Shown here: one piece after another, positions 10,028-20,800 of the stretch
Numbering within the stretch: position 1 is the stretch's first letter
How the letters are laid out: every line of letters begins with the position of its first letter
Origin: Bathynomus jamesi
Lineage: Eukaryota > Arthropoda > Malacostraca > Isopoda > Cirolanidae
DNA length: 64,000 bases
Direction of reading: 5' to 3'
Assembly (NCBI GenBank): GCA_023014485.1
Contig: JAJOZX010001574.1
Coordinates: 757,001-821,000, forward strand
The notes under the pieces: model-generated
Told to the model about the DNA's origin: nothing
Seen by the model: the letters and a program-made list of their open reading frames with translations, nothing else
Databases searched by the model: none
Made by a program: the position numbers and the translations under genes

Positions 10028-11243
10028 CAGTCTAATCACACCTGCTTTAGTCCCAGTATTTGTTACTGTGCCATCACAACCAACAGCAATAAGTGTATCT
10101 GTATTAACATTAGTTTCTTCAAGAAATGAGATAATGGAATTAAATATATCTTTGCTCCTGCCTGACAGTGGAGTGGTGTGACCTAAGAAAATTGACTGTG
10201 GTTCTTGAATAAGAGTAATGTGCTCCTCACTGCTACTTCTCAGATAATATTTCCCACTTTGTTTAACCCTCGCTCGTGTCTTATCCCTTCGACCATCGAA
10301 GTACAATCCCTTGCACAGTGTTTCTGTTGGAAAATCTTCCATTTCTGCCCTTTCCTTTTTTCGCTTTCTTCTGAGCTTGTGCCTGTCTACAACGTGGGAC
10401 ATGTTTTCTTTGTGAATTATGCTAAGGTCTTGCATCACAGCATTAGTAATAGCTGCAGCAGATCGATCCGAAACACCATATCTATCACACGTTCTTGCCA
10501 AAACAGGCATACTAATTCTCATCTGATGTGTCATGGGTGAAGGATTAATTGCTTTACTTAACAGTGTGATCTCAGTATCAGAATTGTCAGAGTTTTCATT
10601 TGTATCTGTTTCATATGATGAAAAGTTCAGAGATGCTGTGGTCTGACTTGTGCTTGCTTCATCTTCAGTTCTCTTCCGACTGGTTAATTTATGTTCAGTA
10701 TGCTTTTGTAATTTTTTTGTCAGTGGTAAATCAACTCCTCGATGCCCATTTGTCGTTGAGTTCTCAGGTCAGTCAAAAATTTTCTTTCAGGAATAGGAAC
10801 TCGACGAGCTGCCTCACATTTGCAAGCTGAGATTAAAATACATTGGCAAGCAGCTACATCAAACAACTTAGCTGTTCCATTGAGAAAATTTTGCCATTTA
10901 CTGTCAAAAGTAGGCGTTCCAGCTCTTTTAATTGACTTCATCAAATTCTGGTACTGGTCATGATACTTTCGTATTTTCCTTATGAAGCTGGTATGGGAGA
11001 TGATTGGAATTTAAGCTTTATCCATATGTTCGCAATATCAGAAGCAACCTTCTCAGCTATCTCTGTCACTTTTGGTTCCGCATTTGTTGGTAATGATTTA
11101 ATTTCTAATCTTACATACTGGTAATGCGAAATAACATTCGAAGTTGTTGGCAAAACATTAATTTTAAAGGGCCTAGCATGAAATTCTGATGCCTGTAAGA
11201 ATGCCGACAGCTGTTTTTTTCTGGCTTGCCTTATACAATTCAT
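10028..11243 (-). pseudogene. TAGG-family transposase T2, N-terminal two thirds
   Basis: In minus-strand order: an N-terminal domain (11243-10980) with IANIWIKLKFQ; after a frameshift near 10985, GTAKLFDVAACQC with a CKC pair, then ERKFLTDLRTQRQMG, the DQR-motif counterpart. A second frameshift near 10735 leads to a basic linker and then GLYFDGRRDKT, holding the first catalytic D. The second D is in VGCDGTVTNTGTKAGVIR, 73 residues further on. The reading then passes directly into LINE sequence. The C-x2-H, ARW and AERG parts are lost. Termini are not found. Confidence 0.75.
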
Positions 11244-11571
11244 ACATAATCAGTGCTGCAAAAAGTATAATATTAGTTAGATGATAATATTAATATGATA
11301 ATATAAATATTATGATGTATTGTAATAATATCAAATAAAATAATTATCAAATTTTATTGTACATATAACGACACTACCTCTCTTCTCAACGTCCACTGTG
11401 CAACTAAGTTCTATGTACATCAGCAGATTTTAACTGGGAATTGCCAATTGATACAATACTTTAGTGTCAAAATACGACAAATTTTATATATAAGGTGTTT
11501 TTTTCTAGCAAAATAGCCGAAACCCATTAAATTTTACGATTTGCTTTGTAAGACGTGATCAGTGTCTGAAC

Positions 11572-11889
11572 CATGGGCGCCCGCAGGTAGGGGCAAGGGG
11601 GAGCGCTTGCCCCCCCCTGGAAATGCCAAGAAAATATTTATATCCTAAACTTGATGAAAAGTATCCAACTGCCTCCTAAAGGGTGAAAATTTTTATTTGT
11701 GTGCATGATAAAAGGTTGCTACCTTTTTATTTGTTCAGAAGTCCCCCCCTTAAAATTATCCCGCCAAGTTGGCAGCGCCAACTCAAGCACCTGGCTGCAT
11801 GCAGTGCGTGGCAGCCATTGTTTTTGATCCCTACCTATTAATACATTAAATTTTGCCCCCCCTTGGAAAAAATCCTGCGGGCGCCCATG
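11572..11889. mobile_element. MITE with CATGGGCGCCCGCAGG ends
   Basis: A 318-bp element with perfect terminal inverted repeats CATGGGCGCCCGCAGG, subterminal GGGGCAAGGGGG/CCCCCCCTTGG pairing, and an exact 8-bp duplication GTCTGAAC at 11564-11571 and 11890-11897. The 8-bp duplication fits a hAT-like source. No coding content. Confidence 0.9.
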
Positions 11890-12079
11890 GTCTGAACATT
11901 AATTCTTTTGCATAAACAACAAAATATACTTGCTCCTTGCGGAACCAGTAAATGAATACCAGAATGAACAATATTTGGCAGAGTTATTATAGACATCAAT
12001 ACACAATTTTTGTATCCATGGAGAAATAGATGCAAAAGAAAAAAAATTCGCTCCACCCTAAAATTTCCTCATTTCTTCC

Positions 12080-13764
12080 ATAGCTTAAGAGCTGAAATTT
12101 CTCGGTGTTAAATTTCATGTTGTCTTCTGACCACTTGTATATTCTGTTCGTGTCCCTCTGTAGAGCCTCCACTCTTTTGCATCACTGATTTTTCTGCTGA
12201 TCTTTGTATCGTCTGCAAAGGATATTACAATACTGTTGCTGTTTACTCCACTGTCTATGTCTGTTAGCATGATAATGAACAGGAGTGGGGCCAGTACTGT
12301 ACCTTGTGGTACTGAGCTGCGTACTTCCGATTCTGATGAGTTTTACGACCTGCTGTCGTTCTCTGAGGAAGTTGTAGATCCATTTTCCCACTTTGTTCAT
12401 TATTCCCATGTTTCATTTTATGTGCATTTTTACCATTATCACATTTGTCGAACGCTTTAGCAAAATCTGTGTATATGACATCGAAGTTTTCACTGATTTC
12501 AAGTGTGTCTAGGATATTGTTACAGTGCTCTATTAGTTGTGATAGGCATGATCTTCCTGATTAGAATCCGTACTGGTTCTCGTTGAATCTTTCCAGTGTC
12601 TCCAAGAAGTCACAGATTTTCTCTCTAACTATTCTTTCAAATACTTTGGTGAGTGGGGACGTCAGTAACGTGGTCTATAGTTCTTTGCCTGAGATCTATC
12701 CCCTCCATTATATATAGGAATAATGTTTGCTCTTTTAGAATGCTCGGTATTCCCCAGTGTCGAGGATTTAATCCTCTGCACATCCAGTATAGGGGTGTAG
12801 CTATTTCATTTTTACAGTTTTTAATCAATAAGGAGTTCCATCTGCAGCTGAATGTGATTTCATTTGTCTCAACTCTCACTGTATCTTCTGGGATAAATCA
12901 AAATCTGTTATACAATCTTTCGGTAATCTCTCTTCAAAGAATGCATCTGTCAGGTACCGCTTTGTCGCTTTTTGGGTACTAAAAACTGATTCGTACTGGG
13001 CTTTAAATGTTTAGATATTTCTTTTAAATCGTCGGTTAGTTCATATTTCCTTTCCTTAAGGGCACGATAGTGGCGCGTGTTCTTGTTCTTCTATTCGCGT
13101 AGCTATAGAAGCATTTTGGGTTTTCCTTTATTATTTCTATCGCACTTTTCCTCTTCCTTTTCTGTATGGTCCTTAATCAGGGCTTGTATTTCTCAGTCGA
13201 TACTATCCAGTTTTTCTTGTATTACTTCCCTGGTATTGTTGTCTCGCAATTAATTAACTTCGCAACTACTCTTTCTTTTGCGGAATATTGCTCGCTTTTG
13301 CCTCTCAAACAAATTCCTTTTTCCATTTGGTTGTTTTTCGGAACATATTTTTCTAAAATTCTCAGAGTTTTTTCTTCCAAGGTTGTGAGCATTTCTTGAG
13401 TTGTTTTATCCCCTAAAACTGTTTTCCACTCTATTTTGGCCACGTGGGATCTGATTTCTTCCCAATTTATAGTCTTGGAGTTTAGGTTAAAATCTGAAAT
13501 TTGCTTCTTTGTTCAGTATCAGTATTTTTTTTTAATGCAGTCACCATATTTGTTGATAATTCAATTATGTTGTGGTCTGAGAGAAGAGTTGGGGTTATTT
13601 TTATATCATCAATCAAGTTCGTGTTATTCGTGAATGCCAGATCCAGGCAGTTATTTTTTCTGGTGTTTTCTGTTCTCTCGTGTTAACATAAATTCGTTTG
13701 TAAGAACCATCAACATTTTAGCTTGTTCCTGGTTTTCCTCTTGTGCCCCCCTTTTCCTGGTATT

Positions 13765-13811
<47 letters not shown>

Positions 13812-14240
13812 CAGACCCTTCTTGTATTTTATAAATGGGAAATTAAAATCTCCGCAGAGTATTATATTGGGGGATGGAGAGTTTAACTCAAGAGTGGTGG
13901 TGCGGGGTAAAAAATTGCCCTGACTCATTTAGCCCATACGGGGCTAAAAAAAAAAGCGCCAACGCTCTAGAATTAAGGACTTTATTAGATTTCTGATATC
14001 AGCAATGACATCAGAGAATTTTTTAGTTGGAATGTTCGGAGGTCTGTAGATGACTATAAGTAACACGTTTAATTTTTCTATGATATTTTTACTGCTGAAA
14101 GTTCCACGAAGATGTTTGATTTACTTATCGTCTCTGCCATATGACTCTCACATACATCCTGTAAATAGCAAAGCAACCTTTACGTCTCACTGTCTCTTGT
14201 CTTTTGCGCATTTCAAATTCGTTATCCTTCAGTATCGCAT
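12080..14240 (-). mobile_element. LINE family A, copy A3 (decayed)
   Basis: The minus strand carries scattered family-A motifs: ISALKL/KFQLL-type start near 12090, a KWIYNFLRERQQVV block near 12380, a linker segment at 13222-13443 and endonuclease GDFNFPFI near 13850. Multiple frameshifts and a (TA)n tract at 13766 break it. No open reading frame of useful length remains. Confidence 0.7.
13766..13806. repeat. (TA)n microsatellite
   Basis: TA repeat embedded in LINE A3 within its endonuclease region. Confidence 0.9.
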
Positions 14241-14242
14241 GT

Positions 14243-14812
14243 TTTTGTAGCCCATTTCATGGTTCTCCGAGAAAGATCCGTTTCCGCTTACCTGTTCTGG
14301 TAGCTTCTTCTTGATATATATCAGTAAAACTTAAATAAATTATAAATCATGGATTCTTTAATGGCTTCTAAAGAGCTCATGAATATCATGAGCACCTATA
14401 ACGATTCACATAAAAGTCCTCCCTAATCCGACTTAATGCGGAGGTCGGAAGGTCGAAATAAACGAAAAGGCTTCCCTTAAGCTATCATGAGTTTATCAGT
14501 TTATTACGAGAGTTATATTGTTCTTTTTCAACACTTCGTATAAAGTTACTGAAATTTTTATTCTAAACTATCCAAACTATTACTATTATAAAAAAAATAT
14601 GAAATAAGTGTAAAATATGATAAGTACAGTACATGATTAGTCGGACAGTCAGTCGTGCAACGATCAAGGAGTCAGCATGTTGACAGTACGCCAGTACTTA
14701 GTTACAGTGCTCTAAATGTACATATTTACATTTTTATAAATAAAATACAAACAGGCATATTAATCACCATCATTAGAGTCAGAATAAGAAGCGTCAGAAT
14801 ACCATGGACTTA

Positions 14813-14815
<3 letters not shown>
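14243..14815. other. unassigned spacer
   Basis: AT-rich sequence without a recognised gene or repeat. Confidence 0.5.
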
Positions 14816-14844
<29 letters not shown>

Positions 14845-14847
<3 letters not shown>

Positions 14848-15560
14848 CGACAGAAATGTTCTTCGGGAACCTTATCCTCAATAGGAATATGAAAACAAGA
14901 GATACGACTCTCAACATTTATTGGCCAAACGTTTCGGTCCACTCAGGGGCCATCTTCAGTGACTAAATAGAAGCATCTAAAAATAATCATAAAACTAAAG
15001 TAAATACAAATGTCAAACTGTACGATAATAAAATCTAACACAAAAAAAAGTTAAAAAGTTGTTAAAAAAACTATCTGGATTAAAAACAAAATAAAAGTAA
15101 AATTAAAACAAACTAAAATTTCAAAAATTAAAAGTTTAAAAATGTTAAGTTTAAAATTTAAAAATTTAAAAAGGACTAACCTGGATGGTAAAAGTTACAA
15201 ATAACAAGTGGAGAGAAAGGAAAAAACAACTTAAGTTAGTGCGTTGGTTGCGTTTAAAAGGTGTTGGTTGGTTAGGAAGTATGTAATTTTATCGAGGAAA
15301 GGCTATCGTTTAGTTCAGGATTTAATTTCTTGATAAAAAGAGATTCTAAAATTTTAAGATCAAGTGAATTAGGAGCAGACGACAAAATCGCAAAGGAGTC
15401 CTCGGGGCACGGGTGGTCATGGGTCTCTGAATGATGCCGAATAGCAGAGGATTCAGGAGTGGAAAGAGGGCGAGAAGTTCGATAAGAAAAACCCAAATGC
15501 TTCGAAATCCTAAGTTTTAACTGTAGGGCAGTCTGCCCCACATAACGACTTTGGCATTGA
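14845..15560 (-). mobile_element. Penelope-like element Q, 3' part
   Basis: On the minus strand, 15541-15272 encodes the last part of a Penelope-like protein: VGQTALQLKLRISKH, a HHSETHDHPCPEDSFAIL block, then LKILESLFIKKLNPELN, the usual GIY-YIG-endonuclease tail of these retroelements. The 3' flank has a conserved CTGAAGATGGCCCCTGAG word and GGACCGAAACG (complement of 14918-14963), resembling the hammerhead-like motif common in such elements. The reverse-transcriptase part is absent. Confidence 0.75.
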
Positions 15561-15689
15561 AAGCCATAAGGTTTTTCCCTGCCTCACTCAGAGAGCGTAG
15601 AAAAATCAGAGGTCAAGTACACTATAGACGTCGCACGTGAAAAATGGAGTGACTCTTGAGAGGGACGCTTTGTGAAGCAACTGGAAGTA

Positions 15690-15755
15690 TATAGCAAATA
15701 TACCAAAATCCTTCTGCTCAGGAAGTCCAGGGTTCGACTCCTGGTGGGGGCATTT
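15690..15755 (+). repeat. tRNA 3'-half-like sequence
   Basis: Contains a good T-arm/B-box, CCAGGGTTCGACTCCTGG, followed by TGGGGGCA. No matching 5' acceptor half or D-arm is seen upstream, so this is a tRNA-derived fragment rather than a gene. Confidence 0.45.
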
Positions 15756-15786
15756 TTGTTTCCCCCAAAAAATCACGGATGTTATT

Positions 15787-15834
<48 letters not shown>

Positions 15835-15845
15835 ATACTGTATAT
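15787..15845. repeat. (TA)n microsatellite
   Basis: Long TA tract immediately before the presumed 5' end of a Jockey-like LINE. Confidence 0.9.
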
Positions 15846-17262
15846 GGAAGTTGATTGTAGACACCAATCGACCAGGGAAGTACTCCGGTGGGTACGTTAG
15901 ACAGAAGACATGAAGTGCTGGAACTTTGTTTCTACTGTCACTTTCCTCCTTAGCTGATCTTTTTCCGTGTCTTATCTACCCTATGAGCAGTCCAGTGTAC
16001 TATCAAACACACACTTCTTTCCCTATTCTTCACTACACATACATGAATCTTACACACTACATAATCTTTTCAAAATTTAAAAAAGTCTACAACTTCAAGA
16101 GCCTTGAGTACGCTGGGGAGGAAACCATAAATGTCTCTACTTCTGGCTTCCCCGCTATGATACCGGAAACGCAGACCCGGGCAGCGGGGCTGGATCTACT
16201 ACCGCCCATTCCAGATGTTCTGGGCCTCTGCCTGATTCACTTTTTATAAACTTCTTCAACATTCATGGCCTTCAAATTTTCAATATGTTGAACACTACCT
16301 CTCCTTCTCTAAACCTCACCTTCTCTCCTTCACTGAAACTCAAGTGTCTGGGACAACTGACAGCAACCCCTTTTCTGTACCCTCTTACTTTACACTCAAT
16401 TTCACTTGAAAGATGGATGTTGCGTATATGTACACAATGACCTTATTTGTTCCCCTATTCCCGAACTCGAATCTTCCAAATTCTATACCCTCTGGCTGCG
16501 GCTTACATACCAATCTCAAACTAAATACATCTGCACTGTCTACCTTTTTCCTAATTCTACTGACTATCCAAAATTCTTTGACTACCTCACTTACAAAGTG
16601 GAATACATTCTATCCCACTCTTCTTTTGCTGAAATCTCCATTTTAGGAGATTTCAATGTTCAAGACCACCTTTGGCTTTCCTCACGTTTCACTGACATCC
16701 CTGGTAAACTACCTTATAACTTTTTCTCCTAAATGATCTAGAGCAGATTGTACAGCACCCTACTCGTATCCCCGATCGCCTTGGAGATAGTCCCAAAATT
16801 CTGGATTTATTTCACACTTATCTTCCTTCTTGCTCTGTCAAGCTTTTTTCTTCGTTGAGGTCCTCCGATCACAATCTTATATCTGTTTCCTGTCCTATCG
16901 CTCCAATTCGGCCTTTGAATCTTCCCAAGAGGAGACGACTTTGGCACTTTGGCGCTGCTGATTGTGGGGCCCTTAGGCAGTACTTCTGTGATTTACCATG
17001 GAGTTATTACTGCTTCCATGGCGGGGGTCCTTCAGAGTGTGCCGAGTGCATTACTGAGGAGATTCTATCGGGAATGGAGGCGTACATTTCATATTCTGTT
17101 CCTACTACTAATGCATAAAAACCTTGGTTTAACTTTACTTGTTCTAATGCTATCCGAAAGAAAGAAAAGGCTTTCAGAAGGTACCGTCGCATTGGCGTCG
17201 CAATCCAACTTCTGACTCTAACTCAGCTTATATTTCTGCACGGAATCGTGCAAAATCTGAAT
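15846..17262 (+). mobile_element. Jockey-like LINE C1, 5' half
   Basis: The 5' leader (15846-16090) recurs inverted at 20825-21045, supporting a real element start. The endonuclease region follows: CCVYVHNDL near 16420, ILGDFNVQDHLWLSS near 16640, and [13 protein letters not shown] near 16860. It continues into the linker and stops at about 17262, where a mariner fragment begins. Frameshifts separate the blocks. The protein type is the common arthropod 'mobile element jockey' form. Confidence 0.8.
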
Positions 17263-17265
17263 ATG

Positions 17266-17690
17266 TTCAAATATGGCCGAACAAGTGTCGTCGACGCCGT
17301 CGATGTGGATGGCCGCCCTGAACGTTCTGCGTCGGCGATACTTCTTCGGCCAGTTTTGAACATTTCGATCCATTCGTACACGCTCCGCTGTGGAAAAACT
17401 TGAGCACCATACTGTACAGATAATCTTCTGTGAATTTCAGCCCCTTTTAATCCCTCAGCCCAGAAAAAAAGAGCGAAAGCACGCTGTTCTTCTTTGGTGC
17501 AAGTCGAAAGTGGTGCGGGCATGTTTACAGCGCGATTACAACTGAACAACTGAGTATCGAGGTCTCAATCCCACGAAGCAGCGATCTTTATGCTTAACGA
17601 TTGCAGCGCCTCCAACGGCCAGCAGTGTAGACAATTCTGAAAAAGAAGACAGACAAATTGCGACTACTTTTTGAATTACCCTCATATATT
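17266..17690 (-). mobile_element. mariner N-terminal fragment
   Basis: On the minus strand from about 17549: EGLKGAEIHRRLSVQYG, QRSVYEWIEMFKTGRRS and DAERSGRPSTST, the helix-turn-helix half of a mariner transposase. The outer end near 17690 is a mariner-style terminus (TGAGGGTAATTCAAAAAGTA on the minus strand). The catalytic half is missing, and the inner end abuts LINE C1. It ends about 110 bp before the first coding exon of the growth-factor gene. Confidence 0.75.
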
Positions 17691-17798
17691 GAAAGACTTA
17701 TACTTTAAACCCATAGTGTTTATTAAATAAAAAAGTGTTTTGATAAAATTATCCTATTTTTAAAATGAAAACCACAATGCATTTTTTTTCTCTTTTAG

Positions 17799-17880
17799 GA
17801 TGAGGACATTCCAAGTACTTTTCATCTGTTGCGTCTCCATTTTCTTACTCGCTTCATCCTGTGAAGGAACCCGAAGAAGG
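17799..17880 (+). CDS. PVF-like gene exon 1 (signal peptide)
   Basis: Preceded by acceptor TTCTCTTTTAG at 17788-17798, so an upstream 5' UTR exon is expected. The start codon at 17800 is one base inside the exon. It encodes residues 1-27 ending in RRR. Donor GTAAGG at 17881, phase 0. Confidence 0.85.
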
Positions 17881-20800
17881 GTAAGGTTTTTTTTATGCAG
17901 GAAGGAGGGGCAGGGCCGGCGAGAGATGCCGCGGGCTCCGGGGAATGATTGGTATGTGGGCCCCCCTGTTTACTCAGTATTTTATTATGAATGTTTTTTG
18001 TTTACATAACAAGCAAACTGATTATATGTCCAAGTCACTATTCAAAACATACAGTATGACAATCTCTACAAAATGTATGTTCATTAATTATATTCCTCTC
18101 TGTTATTTAATCATTTGATTTATTAATATTTTTAGACTTTATCCCCCCCTCTTTTCGGGCCCCGGGGATTTAACCCGGCTTCCCCGCCCTCTCGGCGGCC
18201 CTGAGGAAGGGCGAAGGGCGAAGGCCGGCAAAAACGAAGCCCCCATAGAGAAAGAAGAGAGCCAAACGCATGGTCAACGGTTTTAGAGATGCTTGAACAC
18301 TCACCGTTTAAAAGAGTGGAGGTTATAGACAGAGGGAAAGATGGAGTGGCGAAGACTGTTCCAGAATTGACCGGTTGAATAAATGAAAAATTGAAAATAC
18401 CGATTAACTCTTGCGTTAGAGAGTTGGATAGAAAAGGAATGAGAATGTTTTGAAAGTATGGTACAGCGTGCTTTCCTTAAACGAGGAAGCATGCAGTTAA
18501 TGTGTTTAGAAGAGCAGTATCCGTTATAATGACGATAGAAAAGAGAGGGTGAGGCAACAATGCGGCGAAGAAAAGAGGGATTTAAGACATGCAGTAAGAG
18601 GCAGGCAATTGATGAAACGAAAAGCCTTTGATTCCATCCGGTGAAGTAGAAGTGTTTGGGTTGAGCCACCACTAGGGTTTCTTTCCCGGGATCCTGGAAT
18701 GGATCCCGGCTGTTTTTATTGGATTTGAAAATCCCAGGAATTGGACAAATATCCCGGGAAATCCCGGAATTTTAAAATGACTTAATTTTTAGCCAAATTA
18801 CAGTATGTTAAACCTGCTGCTAAATTATGCTAAATCGCCTAAAATTATGCTAAACCTGTTTCCATTTTATTCTAAAAATATGCTAAATAATTTTTTCATT
18901 TTATGGGCTATTTTTAGGGAAGAAAATACATAAAAATGCTCATTTTCTTCATTTTAGTCAGTTTAGCTACTTTTATAATAAACTCTGAATCAAAAAAGAA
19001 GAAAAAATGGGTTTCAAAAATTGTGGAGAAAGATATAATTTTCAGTATTCTTTCTACATCAAAAATAAAAAGGCATACTAATGTCACTCACTAAATCATC
19101 ATAATACACGAAACCATTCTTATTTCCTGAGTACGCATGATAAATATTATGTTTAATAAATAATAAATAGCTACCACTGATTGATAAACTCAATTCAAAT
19201 ATTACAATGCAAAAGTGGTCATCTAGGCATAAGTAATTGGTTATCCCAATTCTAAAAGGATATTTTATCACTGAACAATAAAAAAAATTACTGTTCTCTT
19301 AAATATACAACCATTTCCTGGATTTCCCGGGATCCCGAGAATTGGCCTCATTTTTCCGGGAAGAAGAAATCTGCATATAAGGAGAAACCCTAGCCACCAC
19401 ACAAAAGAAGCGTACGCCATACAGGGACGGACAAGACCACTGTACAGAGGCAGCAACTGAATGGAGGTGAAGAAATTGCGGAACCGGTAAAGCACACCAA
19501 ATTTCTCAGAATCTTAGAAGCTGTTTTAGAACATTTACTTGTTCTAATGTTATCGCAACAAAGAGGAGTCTTTCAGAAGGTACCGTCGTCATCCATCTCC
19601 TGACTCTCACTCAGCTTATATTTCTGCATGGAATCGTGCAAAATCTGTCCTTCGACTCGCCATAAATTCCTTCGTCAGACGAACATGTGAAACCTATCCA
19701 AATCTAATTCTTTTCGCTCTTTTAGCTAAGAACCTCTCCAACAACTTTACTGCCTCTTCTTTCCCTCTTTTCCATTCCGACGGCTCAGCTGAACTCTCCG
19801 CTCAAACTTTCGCTTCCAACTCAACCATGGACGATTCCGGTGGTGTTCCTCCATCTCCTTCTCCCTTTGACTTTATGTGTAAAATTGGAATCTCTTCCAA
19901 AGATGTTCTTTCTGCTCTACCTGGGCTCAACTTTAGGAAGGCGTACGTTCCTGATGGTGTTCCTCCTATTGTTCTCAAGAATTCTGCTTCTGTGCTGACA
20001 CCTTGCCTAGGCAAACTCTTTCGGTTTTGGCTTTCATCTGGTACTTTTCCTTCCTGCTGGAAGTTCGTTTTCATTCAGCCTGTTCCAAAGAAGGGTGACC
20101 ACTCTCAACCCTCCAACTATCGTCCAACTGCTTTGATTTCTTGCCTTTCGAAAGTTCTTGAATGTATACTTAATAGGAAGATTCTTAAACACCTCTCTTC
20201 TCACAATCTTCTTTCAGATCGTCAGTATTTCGCAGTATGGGACACTCGACTGACGCTCTTCTTGCATATCTCTCTGACTCTTGGTCATCCTCCTTTCGAG
20301 GAGGTCAGGTGTGTTGTACTGCCTCTGCAGTTTCTTCACCTCACAAGACCCTATATGGAATACGCTTCTTATGTGGTGGTGACTCAACCCACACAGCTCT
20401 ACTTGACCAGATGGAATCAAAGACTTTTCGTCTCATCACTTCTTCGCCTCCTACTGACTGTCTTAAATCTCTCTCTCTTCGCCGCAATGTTGCCTTACTC
20501 TCTCTTTACTATCGCTATTATAATGGGCACTGTTCTTCTGAGCTCTCTAACTGCATGCCTCCTCGTTTAAGGAGAGCACGCAGCACCAAACTTTCGACAC
20601 ATTCTCATTCCTTTTCTGTCCAACTCTAACACAAAGGTTAATCGCTATTTTCAATCTTTCATCTACTCAAGCGGTGAACTCTGGAACAATCTTCCTCAAT
20701 CCATCTTTCCCCCTGTCTCTGACCTCCAATCGTTCAAACGCAGAATATACAGGCATCTCGAAAATCCTGTGCCTTGAGTTTGACTCTCTTCTTCTATTGG

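Noticed and set aside
15690..15755. A functional tRNA gene
   Set aside because: Good T-arm but no 5' acceptor strand, D-arm or anticodon stem that pairs.
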